From: Wylensekiella montiformis
GTDB lineage: Bacteria > Bacillota > Negativicutes > Selenomonadales > Selenomonadaceae
DNA length: 64,000 nt
Direction of reading: 5' to 3'
NCBI RefSeq assembly: GCF_009697385.1
Contig: NZ_VUNL01000005.1
Coordinates: 62,001 to 126,000 of the forward strand
In this document: one piece after another, positions 58,236 to 64,000 of the stretch
How the letters are laid out: the number at the start of each line of letters is the position of its first letter
Position numbering within the stretch: position 1 is the stretch's first letter
Notes under the pieces: model-generated
The model's database searches: none
Told to the model about the DNA's origin: nothing
The model's input: only the letters and a program-made list of their open reading frames with translations
Made by a program: the position numbers and the translations under genes

Positions 58236-59265
58236 AGCCGATCACCTCCTCTTTGAGATCCTGACTTTTCAGGTAGTCCAGTGCGCGGTCGATTTCGCTC
58301 TGCGGGCCCGTGAGCCCGATAATCATGCGGCCGAACGGCGTGGCCTTGATCTGGTCGAGACTGCCGAACAGCAGGGTGGTTTCGACCTGCGGAAACCGGC
58401 GGATCATTCCGGCAATGACCGGATTGTCTGCCGATTCGCCGATGAAGGTCAGCCGGAGCAGCAGGCAGGCGCCGGGCACCGGATCCGCGGAGATTTTCTC
58501 GCCGCGGAAGGCCGCCGGAAGTTCATTGGACAGCAGGACGCTGATGAATTCTTTGGTGATCGGCTGCTGCGGATTGGTGAATACCTCAAGTACCGGCCCC
58601 TGTTCGGCGATAACGCCTTTGTCGATGACGGCGACTTTGTCGCAGATTTCCTTGATGACCTGCATTTCGTGTGTGATGACGACGACGGTCAGGCGGAGCT
58701 TCTGGTTGATGTCCCGTATCAGGTCTAAAATGGCCTTTGTCGTCTGCGGATCCAGCGCGCTGGTGGCTTCATCGCAGAGCAGGACCTTCGGTTCGCTGGC
58801 CAGTGCGCGGGCGATGCCTACGCGCTGTTTCTGGCCGCCGGACAGCTGGGACGGGTATTGATGCGCCTTGGCTTCCAGTCCGACAAGCTTCAAAAGCGGC
58901 TCCACCCGTTGGCGGATGTCCCCGGCGGACATTCCCGCGAGTTTCAGCGGAAAAGCGACATTGTCATAGACGGTCGCGGAAGAAAGAAGATTGAAGTGCT
59001 GGAATATCATGCCGATAGACTTGCGGGCTTCGCGCAGCTCGGCAGGAGTCAGGGCAGTCATTTCCCGGCCGTCTACGAAGACTTGTCCGGCCGTCGGCCG
59101 CTCAAGCATATTGATGCAGCGGACCAATGTGGATTTTCCGGCACCGCTGAGGCCGATGATGCCGTAGATTTCGCCGCGCCCGATGGTGAGATCGATGCCC
59201 CGCAGAGCTTTTACCGGGCCGGATGGACTGTCGTATGTCTTCTCGATGTGAGAGAGCTTGATCAT
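58204..59265 (-). CDS. metN: Methionine ABC transporter ATP-binding protein
   Basis: A 353-residue ATPase: Walker A GLSGAGKST near residue 38, Q-loop IFQHFNLL, signature LSGGQKQRVGIARALA near 141, Walker B VLLCDEATSALD, H-loop VITHEMQVI, and a C-terminal NIL regulatory domain (about 265-345), which senses methionine in this family. First gene of metNIQ. Confidence 0.95.
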   Translation of the reverse strand: MIKLSHIEKTYDSPSGPVKALRGIDLTIGRGEIYGIIGLSGAGKSTLVRCINMLERPTAGQVFVDGREMTALTPAELREARKSIGMIFQHFNLLSSATVYDNVAFPLKLAGMSAGDIRQRVEPLLKLVGLEAKAHQYPSQLSGGQKQRVGIARALASEPKVLLCDEATSALDPQTTKAILDLIRDINQKLRLTVVVITHEMQVIKEICDKVAVIDKGVIAEQGPVLEVFTNPQQPITKEFISVLLSNELPAAFRGEKISADPVPGACLLLRLTFIGESADNPVIAGMIRRFPQVETTLLFGSLDQIKATPFGRMIIGLTGPQSEIDRALDYLKSQDLKEEVIGYVKRHDSTAV

Positions 59266-59307
59266 GAACGCGCACCCTCCTATTCCTAGTAGTATTATAT
59301 GTTTTGC

Positions 59308-59336
59308 ATAATATCATACCGATGCGTTCTTGTCAA
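59308..59336 (-). promoter_or_regulatory. Consensus promoter of metNIQ
   Basis: On the minus strand -35 TTGACA (59336-59331), 17-base spacer, -10 TATTAT (59313-59308), 43 bases before the metN ATG. The leader is too short for an S-box riboswitch. An imperfect dyad (ATATTATG-caaaa-CATATAAT) overlaps the -10 and start site and may bind a repressor. Confidence 0.85.
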
Positions 59337-59346
59337 CAAAAACGAG

Positions 59347-59378
59347 CGGCACAAAGAAGCTGTGCCGAAACGCGTTTT
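59347..59378. other. Hairpin upstream of the metNIQ promoter
   Basis: CGGCACA (59347-59353) pairs with TGTGCCG (59361-59367); flanking AAAACG and CGTTTT could extend it. It is in an intergenic gap (59266-59526) with no gene. It could be a terminator remnant. Confidence 0.4.
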
Positions 59379-59445
59379 ATATTCATTATAGCATCAAAAA
59401 AGCGGGCTTCCTATAAATAATGCGGAAAATCCTATAAATTTTCTC

Positions 59446-59475
59446 TTGTTGGCGGGCTGGCGCCGAATCTATAAT
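59446..59475 (+). promoter_or_regulatory. Promoter of the HIT gene
   Basis: -35 TTGTTG (59446-59451), 18-base spacer, -10 TATAAT (59470-59475), 51 bases before the ATG. Confidence 0.6.
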
Positions 59476-59526
59476 GAAAGCAGAATATGGCAGGCCGTTC
59501 CTGCCGGAATGAGAGGGGTTAACGTC

Positions 59527-59946
59527 ATGAAAGATACGAATTGTTCCTATTGTATGCGCAATGAGCTGTTGGATGCTTTCGGGCTGTTTGTCTGCGAGCT
59601 GCCGTCCAGCATACTGGTTCTTTTCCGCGAGCAGAGTCATCCGGGACGCTGCATCGTGGCGGCGAAAGACCATGTCAGCGAGATCACGGACATGACCGAG
59701 GAGCAGATGGATGCGTTTTACCGGGATGTCCGCCATGTCGCCGCGGCGCTGCATCAGGCATTTCATCCGGATAAGGTGAATTATGGCGCTTATGGAGATA
59801 CCTGCGGCCACTGCCATGTCCACCTTGTGCCCAAATACCGGGATGCGTTTGAATGGGGCGGCACGTTTGCGATGAATCCGCAGAAAAAGTTCCTGACCGA
59901 GGAAGAGTATCAGGCGATGATCGAAAAGCTGAAAGCTGCGCTTTGA
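59527..59946 (+). CDS. HIT-family nucleotide hydrolase
   Basis: A 139-residue histidine-triad protein. The active-site motif CGHCHVHLVPKY is near residue 98; CSYCMRNELLD near the N-terminus gives a CxxC pair often seen in bacterial HIT proteins. Family members hydrolyse nucleoside phosphoramidates or dinucleoside polyphosphates. The ATG at 59527 has AGAGGGG upstream; a longer TTG frame overlaps the promoter. Confidence 0.88.
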   Translation: MKDTNCSYCMRNELLDAFGLFVCELPSSILVLFREQSHPGRCIVAAKDHVSEITDMTEEQMDAFYRDVRHVAAALHQAFHPDKVNYGAYGDTCGHCHVHLVPKYRDAFEWGGTFAMNPQKKFLTEEEYQAMIEKLKAAL

Positions 59947-60019
59947 GCCGGTTGGCACAGAGGCAGCTCAAAGCGCGCAAGGTCCGTCGGCATAGAATCC
60001 GGCGGATCTTATTTTTTTC

Positions 60020-60048
60020 TTGCCATTGAGAAACATTCGCGATATAAT
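60020..60048 (+). promoter_or_regulatory. Promoter of the DUF3793-flavodoxin operon
   Basis: -35 TTGCCA (60020-60025), 17-base spacer, -10 TATAAT (60043-60048), 50 bases before the TTG start. Confidence 0.85.
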
Positions 60049-60060
60049 GAAAGAATAAAA

Positions 60061-60079
60061 GAGAATGATTATCAATGAA
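60061..60079 (+). promoter_or_regulatory. Fur box
   Basis: GAGAATGATTATCAATGA matches the Fur consensus GATAATGATAATCATTATC at most positions and sits just downstream of the -10, where bound Fur-Fe would block transcription. Confidence 0.75.
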
Positions 60080-60097
60080 GGACTGAGGTGATGCGCG

Positions 60098-60664
60098 TTG
60101 GGCCGTGAGGGGTTCGAATATTTGCTGGGATTTCATGCCGCGCCCATGTTTCGCGGTTTGAAGGGAGGCAGCCTTCTCTCGTTTCGCAAGAGCCGGTTCC
60201 GGGATTTTGATCGGCTGCTGGCTTCGTACGGGCCTTGTTTCCGCTGCAAGGGGATTTCGGTGTTCCGGGTGACGGAAGGAGAGGAGTATGTGCTGCTGCT
60301 GTTTTATCGGAGACATGTTCTGGAGCGGAATCTGAAACGCGGTCTGGCGCGGAAGATTTTGCAGCAGTGCGGTTATCGGGAAGAGGATACGCTGGATCAG
60401 ATGCTCGCCCGGCTGCAGGCGCGCATGCGGCTGCAAAAGACATTCCCGCATGAGATCGGACTGTTTCTCGATTATCCGCCGGAGGATGTGGAAGGCTTCA
60501 TTGCGCATCGCGGGAGAAAGTTCTGCTGCAGCGGTTACTGGAAGGTGTATGCCAATGAGGCGCAGACCCGGAAGCTCTTTGAGCAGTATACCGACTGTAC
60601 GCAGGAGTTTTGTCAGCAGTTGGAGCGCGGTGCGAGTTTTCAGGAACTGATTCTGGCGGTATGA
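60098..60664 (+). CDS. DUF3793 family protein
   Basis: A 188-residue cytoplasmic protein. LLGFHAAPMFRGLKGGSLLS and SFRKSRFRDFDRLLASYGPC at the N-terminus, then RRHVLERNLKRGLARKILQQ, and the diagnostic FPHEIGLFLDYPPEDVEGFI near 125 with CCSGYWKVYANE near 152. DUF3793 proteins are commonly next to flavodoxin genes and iron-regulated; biochemical function is unknown. Start is TTG at 60098 after GAGGTGATG; the nearby ATG at 60091 leads to an immediate stop. Confidence 0.83.
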   Translation: MGREGFEYLLGFHAAPMFRGLKGGSLLSFRKSRFRDFDRLLASYGPCFRCKGISVFRVTEGEEYVLLLFYRRHVLERNLKRGLARKILQQCGYREEDTLDQMLARLQARMRLQKTFPHEIGLFLDYPPEDVEGFIAHRGRKFCCSGYWKVYANEAQTRKLFEQYTDCTQEFCQQLERGASFQELILAV

Positions 60665-60692
60665 GGCGGAAGTTTTTCGAGGAGGTTTGAGC

Positions 60693-61127
60693 ATGGCAAA
60701 GATTGCGATCATTTACTGGACGGGGACCGGGAATACCAGAGAGATGGCCGAGGCGGCGGCCCGCGGCGTTAGGGCTGCGGGCTGTGAAGTAAGGCTGGCT
60801 GAGGTAGAGGAGATTCGCGCGGAAGAGGCTCTGGGCTATGACGGGTTGATGTTCGGCTGCCCCGCCATGGGAGATGAGGTGCTGGAAGAGAGCGCGTATG
60901 AACCGTTCTTTGCGGAGGTCGAAGGGCAGCTGCGGGACAAGCCGGTCGCGCTGTTTGGCTCCTATGGATGGGGCGGCGGCGCATGGATGCGGGACTGGGC
61001 GGAGCGCACGCGAAAGGCCGGCGCCAGACTCTGCGGCGAGGGCCTTGCGGTCGAGAACGCGCCGGACGATGCGGCTTTGGCAGCCTGTGAAAAGCTCGGC
61101 CGGGATCTTGCGGCTATGGCCGGCTGA
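60693..61127 (+). CDS. Flavodoxin
   Basis: A 144-residue FMN protein. The phosphate loop IYWTGTGNTREMAEAAARGV is at about 8-27, with the second FMN loop GCPAMGDE near 57 and GSYGWGGGAWMRDW near 90. It carries electrons in place of ferredoxin when iron is scarce, in line with the Fur box upstream. The ATG at 60693 is 7 bases from GGAGG; 28 bases follow the DUF3793 stop, so the two form an operon. Confidence 0.92.
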   Translation: MAKIAIIYWTGTGNTREMAEAAARGVRAAGCEVRLAEVEEIRAEEALGYDGLMFGCPAMGDEVLEESAYEPFFAEVEGQLRDKPVALFGSYGWGGGAWMRDWAERTRKAGARLCGEGLAVENAPDDAALAACEKLGRDLAAMAG

Positions 61128-61160
61128 CGAAAGAATCGACAAAAGCGGAAGACTCGGCAA

Positions 61161-61211
61161 AATCGACGCAAAAAAAGCCCCGGGCAATTCCGGGGCTTTT
61201 TTGCGTCGATT
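61161..61211 (+). terminator. Long bidirectional terminator between flavodoxin and the EIIA gene
   Basis: AATCGACGC-A-run-GCCCCGG pairs with CCGGGGC-T-run-GCGTCGATT over about 22 bp with a 6-base loop; the A and T runs lie inside the extended stem. Serves both convergent genes. Confidence 0.9.
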
Positions 61212-61213
61212 CT

Positions 61214-61690
61214 TTACAGGCTGTAGGTCAGGACGATGTCCTGGCCGGTCGTGACCTGCCTGCCGGCAGGCAGGGGCGTCAGATTGCGCACCTGTTCATA
61301 GTTTACGATAATGACAGGAGAGACCAGATTGATTTTGCGCTTTTTGAGCAGCGGCAGATCCAGCTTGAGGATCGGGGCGCCGGCATGAACGTATTCTCCG
61401 CAGCGGTGCAGGGCCGTGATCCCCTCTCCGTTCATCAGAACGGTATCGAGTCCGATATGGACGAGGATCTGGATGCCGCTGTCCGTGGTGATGGCGAAGG
61501 CGTGGCGCGTGTCAAAAAACAGGGTGATTCTGCCGTCACAGGGGGCGATGACGGTATCGTCCTCCGCCTGAATGGCCAGACCGTCGCCGGTCATTTTTTC
61601 AGCGAATACCGGATCGTGTACGGTGGTAATATCGATGGTTTTTCCGGATATAGGCGCCAGAACGCGGCCGCATGGTTTTGTCTGTGTCAT
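61214..61690 (-). CDS. crr: PTS glucose-type EIIA protein
   Basis: A 158-residue free EIIA-Glc-like protein: VLAPISGKTIDITTVHDPVF, GDGLAIQAEDDTVIAPCDGR, HAFAITTDSGIQILVHIGLD (the last His is the phosphorylated one) and LMNGEGITAL. In PTS it transfers phosphate to a sugar-specific EIIB; free forms also regulate. No EIIB or EIIC neighbour is present. The start at 61690 has a modest AAGCAGG site; an in-frame ATG at 61714 has none. Confidence 0.88.
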   Translation of the reverse strand: MTQTKPCGRVLAPISGKTIDITTVHDPVFAEKMTGDGLAIQAEDDTVIAPCDGRITLFFDTRHAFAITTDSGIQILVHIGLDTVLMNGEGITALHRCGEYVHAGAPILKLDLPLLKKRKINLVSPVIIVNYEQVRNLTPLPAGRQVTTGQDIVLTYSL

Positions 61691-61739
61691 GGTATCTACC
61701 TGCTTTCCTGTCATGAGTAGAAGTGGTCGTGCTGTAAGA

Positions 61740-62837
61740 TCAGGGAAGATTGGGGATGTTTCTGCTGATTGCCGTATGGCGTATGATGTCCTGAATTCGA
61801 AGGTCGATAGCCAGCTCCTGTTTGTGCAGTGTTTCCGCCGTGGCGAATTCGGACTGGCGGTTTTCGCGCAGGCCCTTTAAAAAGTGCTGCCAGGCCTTGA
61901 TGGTGGTCTCCGTGGACTGCTGGCGCTGACGGGCCAGATACTGAGCGCCGGGCGGGACTTCTGTTTCGTCGAGGCGCTGCTGGCGTTTTTTGAGGGACGG
62001 AATGACTTCGTCCGCGATCAGGGTGGCCAGCGTTTTGCGCTGTGCCGCTGAAAGCTCGCCGGTACTGGTCTTTGCCAGCTGGCTGAAGCGCTGCTGATAG
62101 GCGGAAAAATCGCTGTTGTAGCGGTCGATGATGTCCTGCGTCGCATCGATGTAGCTGGCGATGTCGCCATTTTGCAGCGGAGCGATGGTGTCGAGATACT
62201 GGCGGTAGTTTTTGATACAGGACACCTGCCAGCGGCCGTCGTCGGCCTGTTCCAGCCCGACCTGTAGGGTGAACGGCGTCTGGGTGTAGTCTTCGACGAT
62301 TTCGATATCGGCGGTGGCCGAAGTCCCCTCGTGATGTATGGCGCCGATCCGTATCCATGTCGTGTTGCGCAGCTGGCTCCGCTCGATGAACCGCTCGAAA
62401 TCGATGCCGAGCTGGCGCCCTTTCAGAATGTCGGTGCCATCCGGCAGGCCCCATACGCCCGTTTCCACACGGTTTAGCGCGGCCTGCTCCAGTCCGCCGG
62501 CAAGCTGCGGCTTGATGGTGATATAGAATTTTTCAAACATGACCCGGGTCGCCGGTGTCAGCGTCGAATCATAGGCGAAAAGATCCACGGTCAGGTCATC
62601 GTAGATTTGAGAGGACAAAACGTCCAGATTGACATAGCGGCGGACGGCGTCGGCGTCGCGCTGCTCCACGGCGATGGTCAGCTGTTTCAGCGTATATTCC
62701 GGGGTGCGGACATAAAAGAAGAAATACCAGACTGTTGCGGCGATGAGGGCAGACAGCAGCAGGAAAAACAGACCAAAACGGCGCCGCTGGCGTATCCGCC
62801 GCTGCTGTAGTTTCCGTTTCCAGGTGTAGTCGTCCAT
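61740..62837 (-). CDS. Membrane-anchored protein, DUF2939-like
   Basis: 365 residues. A strongly basic N-terminus (KRKLQQRRIRQRRR) and one hydrophobic segment (about 20-42) anchor it with the bulk outside. YTLKQLTIAVEQRDADAVRR near 50 and YVNLDVLSSQIYDDL resemble DUF2939. The middle is beta-rich (HHEGTSATADIEIVEDY), and the C-terminal 150 residues are helical and charged. Function unknown. SD AAGGAGGAG 6 bases before the ATG. The EIIA gene lies 49 bases downstream, possibly co-transcribed. Confidence 0.65.
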   Translation of the reverse strand: MDDYTWKRKLQQRRIRQRRRFGLFFLLLSALIAATVWYFFFYVRTPEYTLKQLTIAVEQRDADAVRRYVNLDVLSSQIYDDLTVDLFAYDSTLTPATRVMFEKFYITIKPQLAGGLEQAALNRVETGVWGLPDGTDILKGRQLGIDFERFIERSQLRNTTWIRIGAIHHEGTSATADIEIVEDYTQTPFTLQVGLEQADDGRWQVSCIKNYRQYLDTIAPLQNGDIASYIDATQDIIDRYNSDFSAYQQRFSQLAKTSTGELSAAQRKTLATLIADEVIPSLKKRQQRLDETEVPPGAQYLARQRQQSTETTIKAWQHFLKGLRENRQSEFATAETLHKQELAIDLRIQDIIRHTAISRNIPNLP

Positions 62838-62864
62838 ATCACTCCTCCTTGCGAATCTTTTTCT

Positions 62865-62894
62865 ATTATACTATAAGATGCGTCTGCGCGGCAA
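62865..62894 (-). promoter_or_regulatory. Promoter of the DUF2939-like gene
   Basis: On the minus strand -35 TTGCCG (62894-62889), 18-base spacer, -10 TATAAT (62870-62865), 27 bases before the ATG. Confidence 0.65.
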
Positions 62895-62934
62895 AAAAGA
62901 TGCGGCGGGAAATATGGCCAATAACGAACATATA

Positions 62935-62943
62935 TGCTAAAAT
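62935..62943 (+). promoter_or_regulatory. Extended -10 promoter of the DUF457 gene
   Basis: TGCTAAAAT, extended -10, 36 bases before the ATG at 62980; divergent from the DUF2939-like promoter. Confidence 0.5.
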
Positions 62944-62979
62944 AAAAGAAGAATAACTGTTCGTTCCTGAGGTGTCGCT

Positions 62980-63432
62980 ATGAAATGGGTTAATCATGAA
63001 ATCGTAACAGGGGTCATCGTCTATGCCGCTGCGGGCGAACTCCTGCCGGCGCTCTACAGCATGGCCGGGGCTGTTCTGCCGGACAAGCTGGAAGGCAATC
63101 CGCGCAGCGGCGATTATTGGAGCTGGCGCAGCCGTCACCGCGGCTGGTCGCACTGGCCGATGCTTTATCTTCTTTTGCTCGGCCTGCAGCAGCGGATCAT
63201 GGCGCCGGAAAGTCCTTCCTTTGATACCATCGGCGTGATCGGCAGCTACTTCTGCATTGGGGCGCTGCTCCATATTGCCGAAGACGCGCTCTGCGGCAAA
63301 GTGCCACTTTTCACGCCCTGGCAGAAAGTCGGATTCCGGCTGTTTACCGTCGGCTCGATCGCCGAGTATCTGGTTTCTCTTGTCCTTGTCCTGCTGGCAT
63401 ATATCTTTCATCTCGTATTTGTGGTAAAATAA
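62980..63432 (+). CDS. DUF457 (YdjM-like) membrane-bound metal-dependent hydrolase
   Basis: A 150-residue integral membrane protein with four hydrophobic segments. The motif set AGAVLPDKLE, RSRHRGWSHWPMLYLLL (HR-x3-H) and GALLHIAEDALCGKVPLFTP (H-x3-D) is that of the YdjM/DUF457 family, whose His and Asp residues suggest metal binding. The exact reaction is unknown. CTGAGGTG upstream of the ATG. Confidence 0.82.
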   Translation: MKWVNHEIVTGVIVYAAAGELLPALYSMAGAVLPDKLEGNPRSGDYWSWRSRHRGWSHWPMLYLLLLGLQQRIMAPESPSFDTIGVIGSYFCIGALLHIAEDALCGKVPLFTPWQKVGFRLFTVGSIAEYLVSLVLVLLAYIFHLVFVVK

Positions 63433-63482
63433 TAAAAAAACGCGCTAAACGATAAGAAGCAAAGACAAATGAGGTGGTCGTC

Positions 63483-64000
63483 ATGCGGAGAAGTCCCTGT
63501 CGGAAGGGGCGTCCCACGAAGGTGCTGCGTCTCCTGGCGGAGAAATATCCCACGAAGGAATCGGTTTATGAAAAGCTCATCTATCTTCAGTCCCAGCTGT
63601 CCCTGCCCAAGGGCGTAGAGCATTTCATGAGCGATCTTCATGGAGAATACGATTCGTTCTTCCATATTCTGAACAACTGCTCCGGTGTTATCCGCGAGAA
63701 AGTGGATTATGTGTTCGGCGAGCGCCTGAGCCCTGAGGAAAAAGCGGAATTCTGTACGCTGATTTATTATCCGAAGGAAAAAATCGAGCAAATGACGGAC
63801 GCGCACAAGAATACGCCGGAATGGTACCGGCGCAATTTATCGCAGCTGCTGGAGCTGTCCAAGCTCATGAGCTATAAATATCCGGCTTCCAAGGTGAACG
63901 GGTTTATTCCGAAGCGGTTTGAATCCGTCATCGTCGAGCTGATGAATACGCGGCCGGAGGCGGATCATGCGCAGTTTCTGTACCACAAGCGTCTGCTCAG
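63483..64000 (+). CDS. fbp: Class III fructose-1,6-bisphosphatase, 5' part
   Basis: The gluconeogenic phosphatase of Firmicutes. The 172 codons available open with MRRSPCRKGRPTKVLRLLAE, then YPTKESVYEKLIYLQSQLSL, FMSDLHGEYDSFFHILNNCS near residue 49 (metallophosphatase motif), GVIREKVDYVFGE and YKYPASKVNGFIPKRFESVI. The frame remains open to the window end. Full proteins have about 650 residues, so about three quarters are missing here. GAGGTGG lies 4 bases before the ATG. Confidence 0.93.
   Translation, partial: MRRSPCRKGRPTKVLRLLAEKYPTKESVYEKLIYLQSQLSLPKGVEHFMSDLHGEYDSFFHILNNCSGVIREKVDYVFGERLSPEEKAEFCTLIYYPKEKIEQMTDAHKNTPEWYRRNLSQLLELSKLMSYKYPASKVNGFIPKRFESVIVELMNTRPEADHAQFLYHKRLL

Noticed and set aside
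59266-59526. S-box (SAM) riboswitch before metNIQ
   Set aside because: The metN leader from the mapped-looking promoter is only about 35 bases. No S-box core motifs are visible.

Overview
The window looks like chromosomal DNA of a diderm Firmicute of the class Negativicutes, probably Selenomonadaceae (Selenomonas/Mitsuokella-like). This is an inference. Many genes have Firmicute character (class III fructose-bisphosphatase, OhrR, LarE, MetNIQ, strong AGGAGG sites), yet the window also carries lipopolysaccharide genes: heptose synthesis, two heptosyltransferases and an LptD-like outer-membrane protein. Most of the window is GC-rich. The stretch from about 27.5 to 46.6 kb is visibly AT-rich and looks acquired.

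Layout. 0-2.4 kb: citG and a CitMHS citrate transporter. 2.5-5.4 kb: a WbaP-type initiating sugar transferase, then larE and a Nudix hydrolase. 5.4-6.1 kb: palindromic repeats and a minus-strand tRNA-Ala(CGC). 6.2-14.4 kb: a [NiFe] uptake hydrogenase operon (small and large subunits, cytochrome b, endopeptidase, hypABCDE, no hypF) with an unusual 80-residue protein carrying a HypB-like CxxCxC N-terminus. 14.5-18.7 kb: two secreted proteins of unknown function, a CDF metal exporter and the LptD-like protein. 18.7-27.1 kb: the LPS inner-core operon (two heptose-kinase paralogues, rfaE2, two GT9 heptosyltransferases, an LTA-synthase-like sulfatase, hldD, gmhB). 27.5-48.7 kb: an outer-core/O-antigen cluster with glycosyltransferases, a GDP-D-glycero-alpha-D-manno-heptose branch (hddA, hddC), a CDP-6-deoxyhexose branch (rfbF, rfbG, epimerase, reductase) and an fdtA/fdtB-type 3-amino sugar branch. 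Its distal end is decaying: a frameshifted MBOAT acyltransferase fused by deletion to the tail of a partner gene, and a sulfatase paralogue with a stop and a frameshift. 48.7-64 kb: MFS transporter, tex and a tandem CobT-like (ArsAB-like) gene, a DUF4127 protein, ohrR, metNIQ, HIT protein, a Fur-box DUF3793/flavodoxin operon, an EIIA-Glc protein, a DUF2939-like membrane protein, a DUF457 membrane protein and the start of fbp.

The most notable items are: (1) a two-gene AAA ATPase/HNH nuclease cassette matching the Septu (PtuA/PtuB) anti-phage system, lodged between amino-sugar genes and flanked by a decayed fragment of a second fdtB-like aminotransferase; (2) a single-chain tandem CobT that looks like a natural fusion of the ArsA and ArsB subunits that activate phenolic cobamide bases; (3) relocation of the HypB N-terminal nickel motif onto a separate small HMA-like protein; (4) a dispersed palindromic repeat, one copy of which is translated within gmhB; (5) homopolymer-associated frameshifts in the surface-polysaccharide genes. 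No homology search was run. All family names come from reading motifs and gene order.
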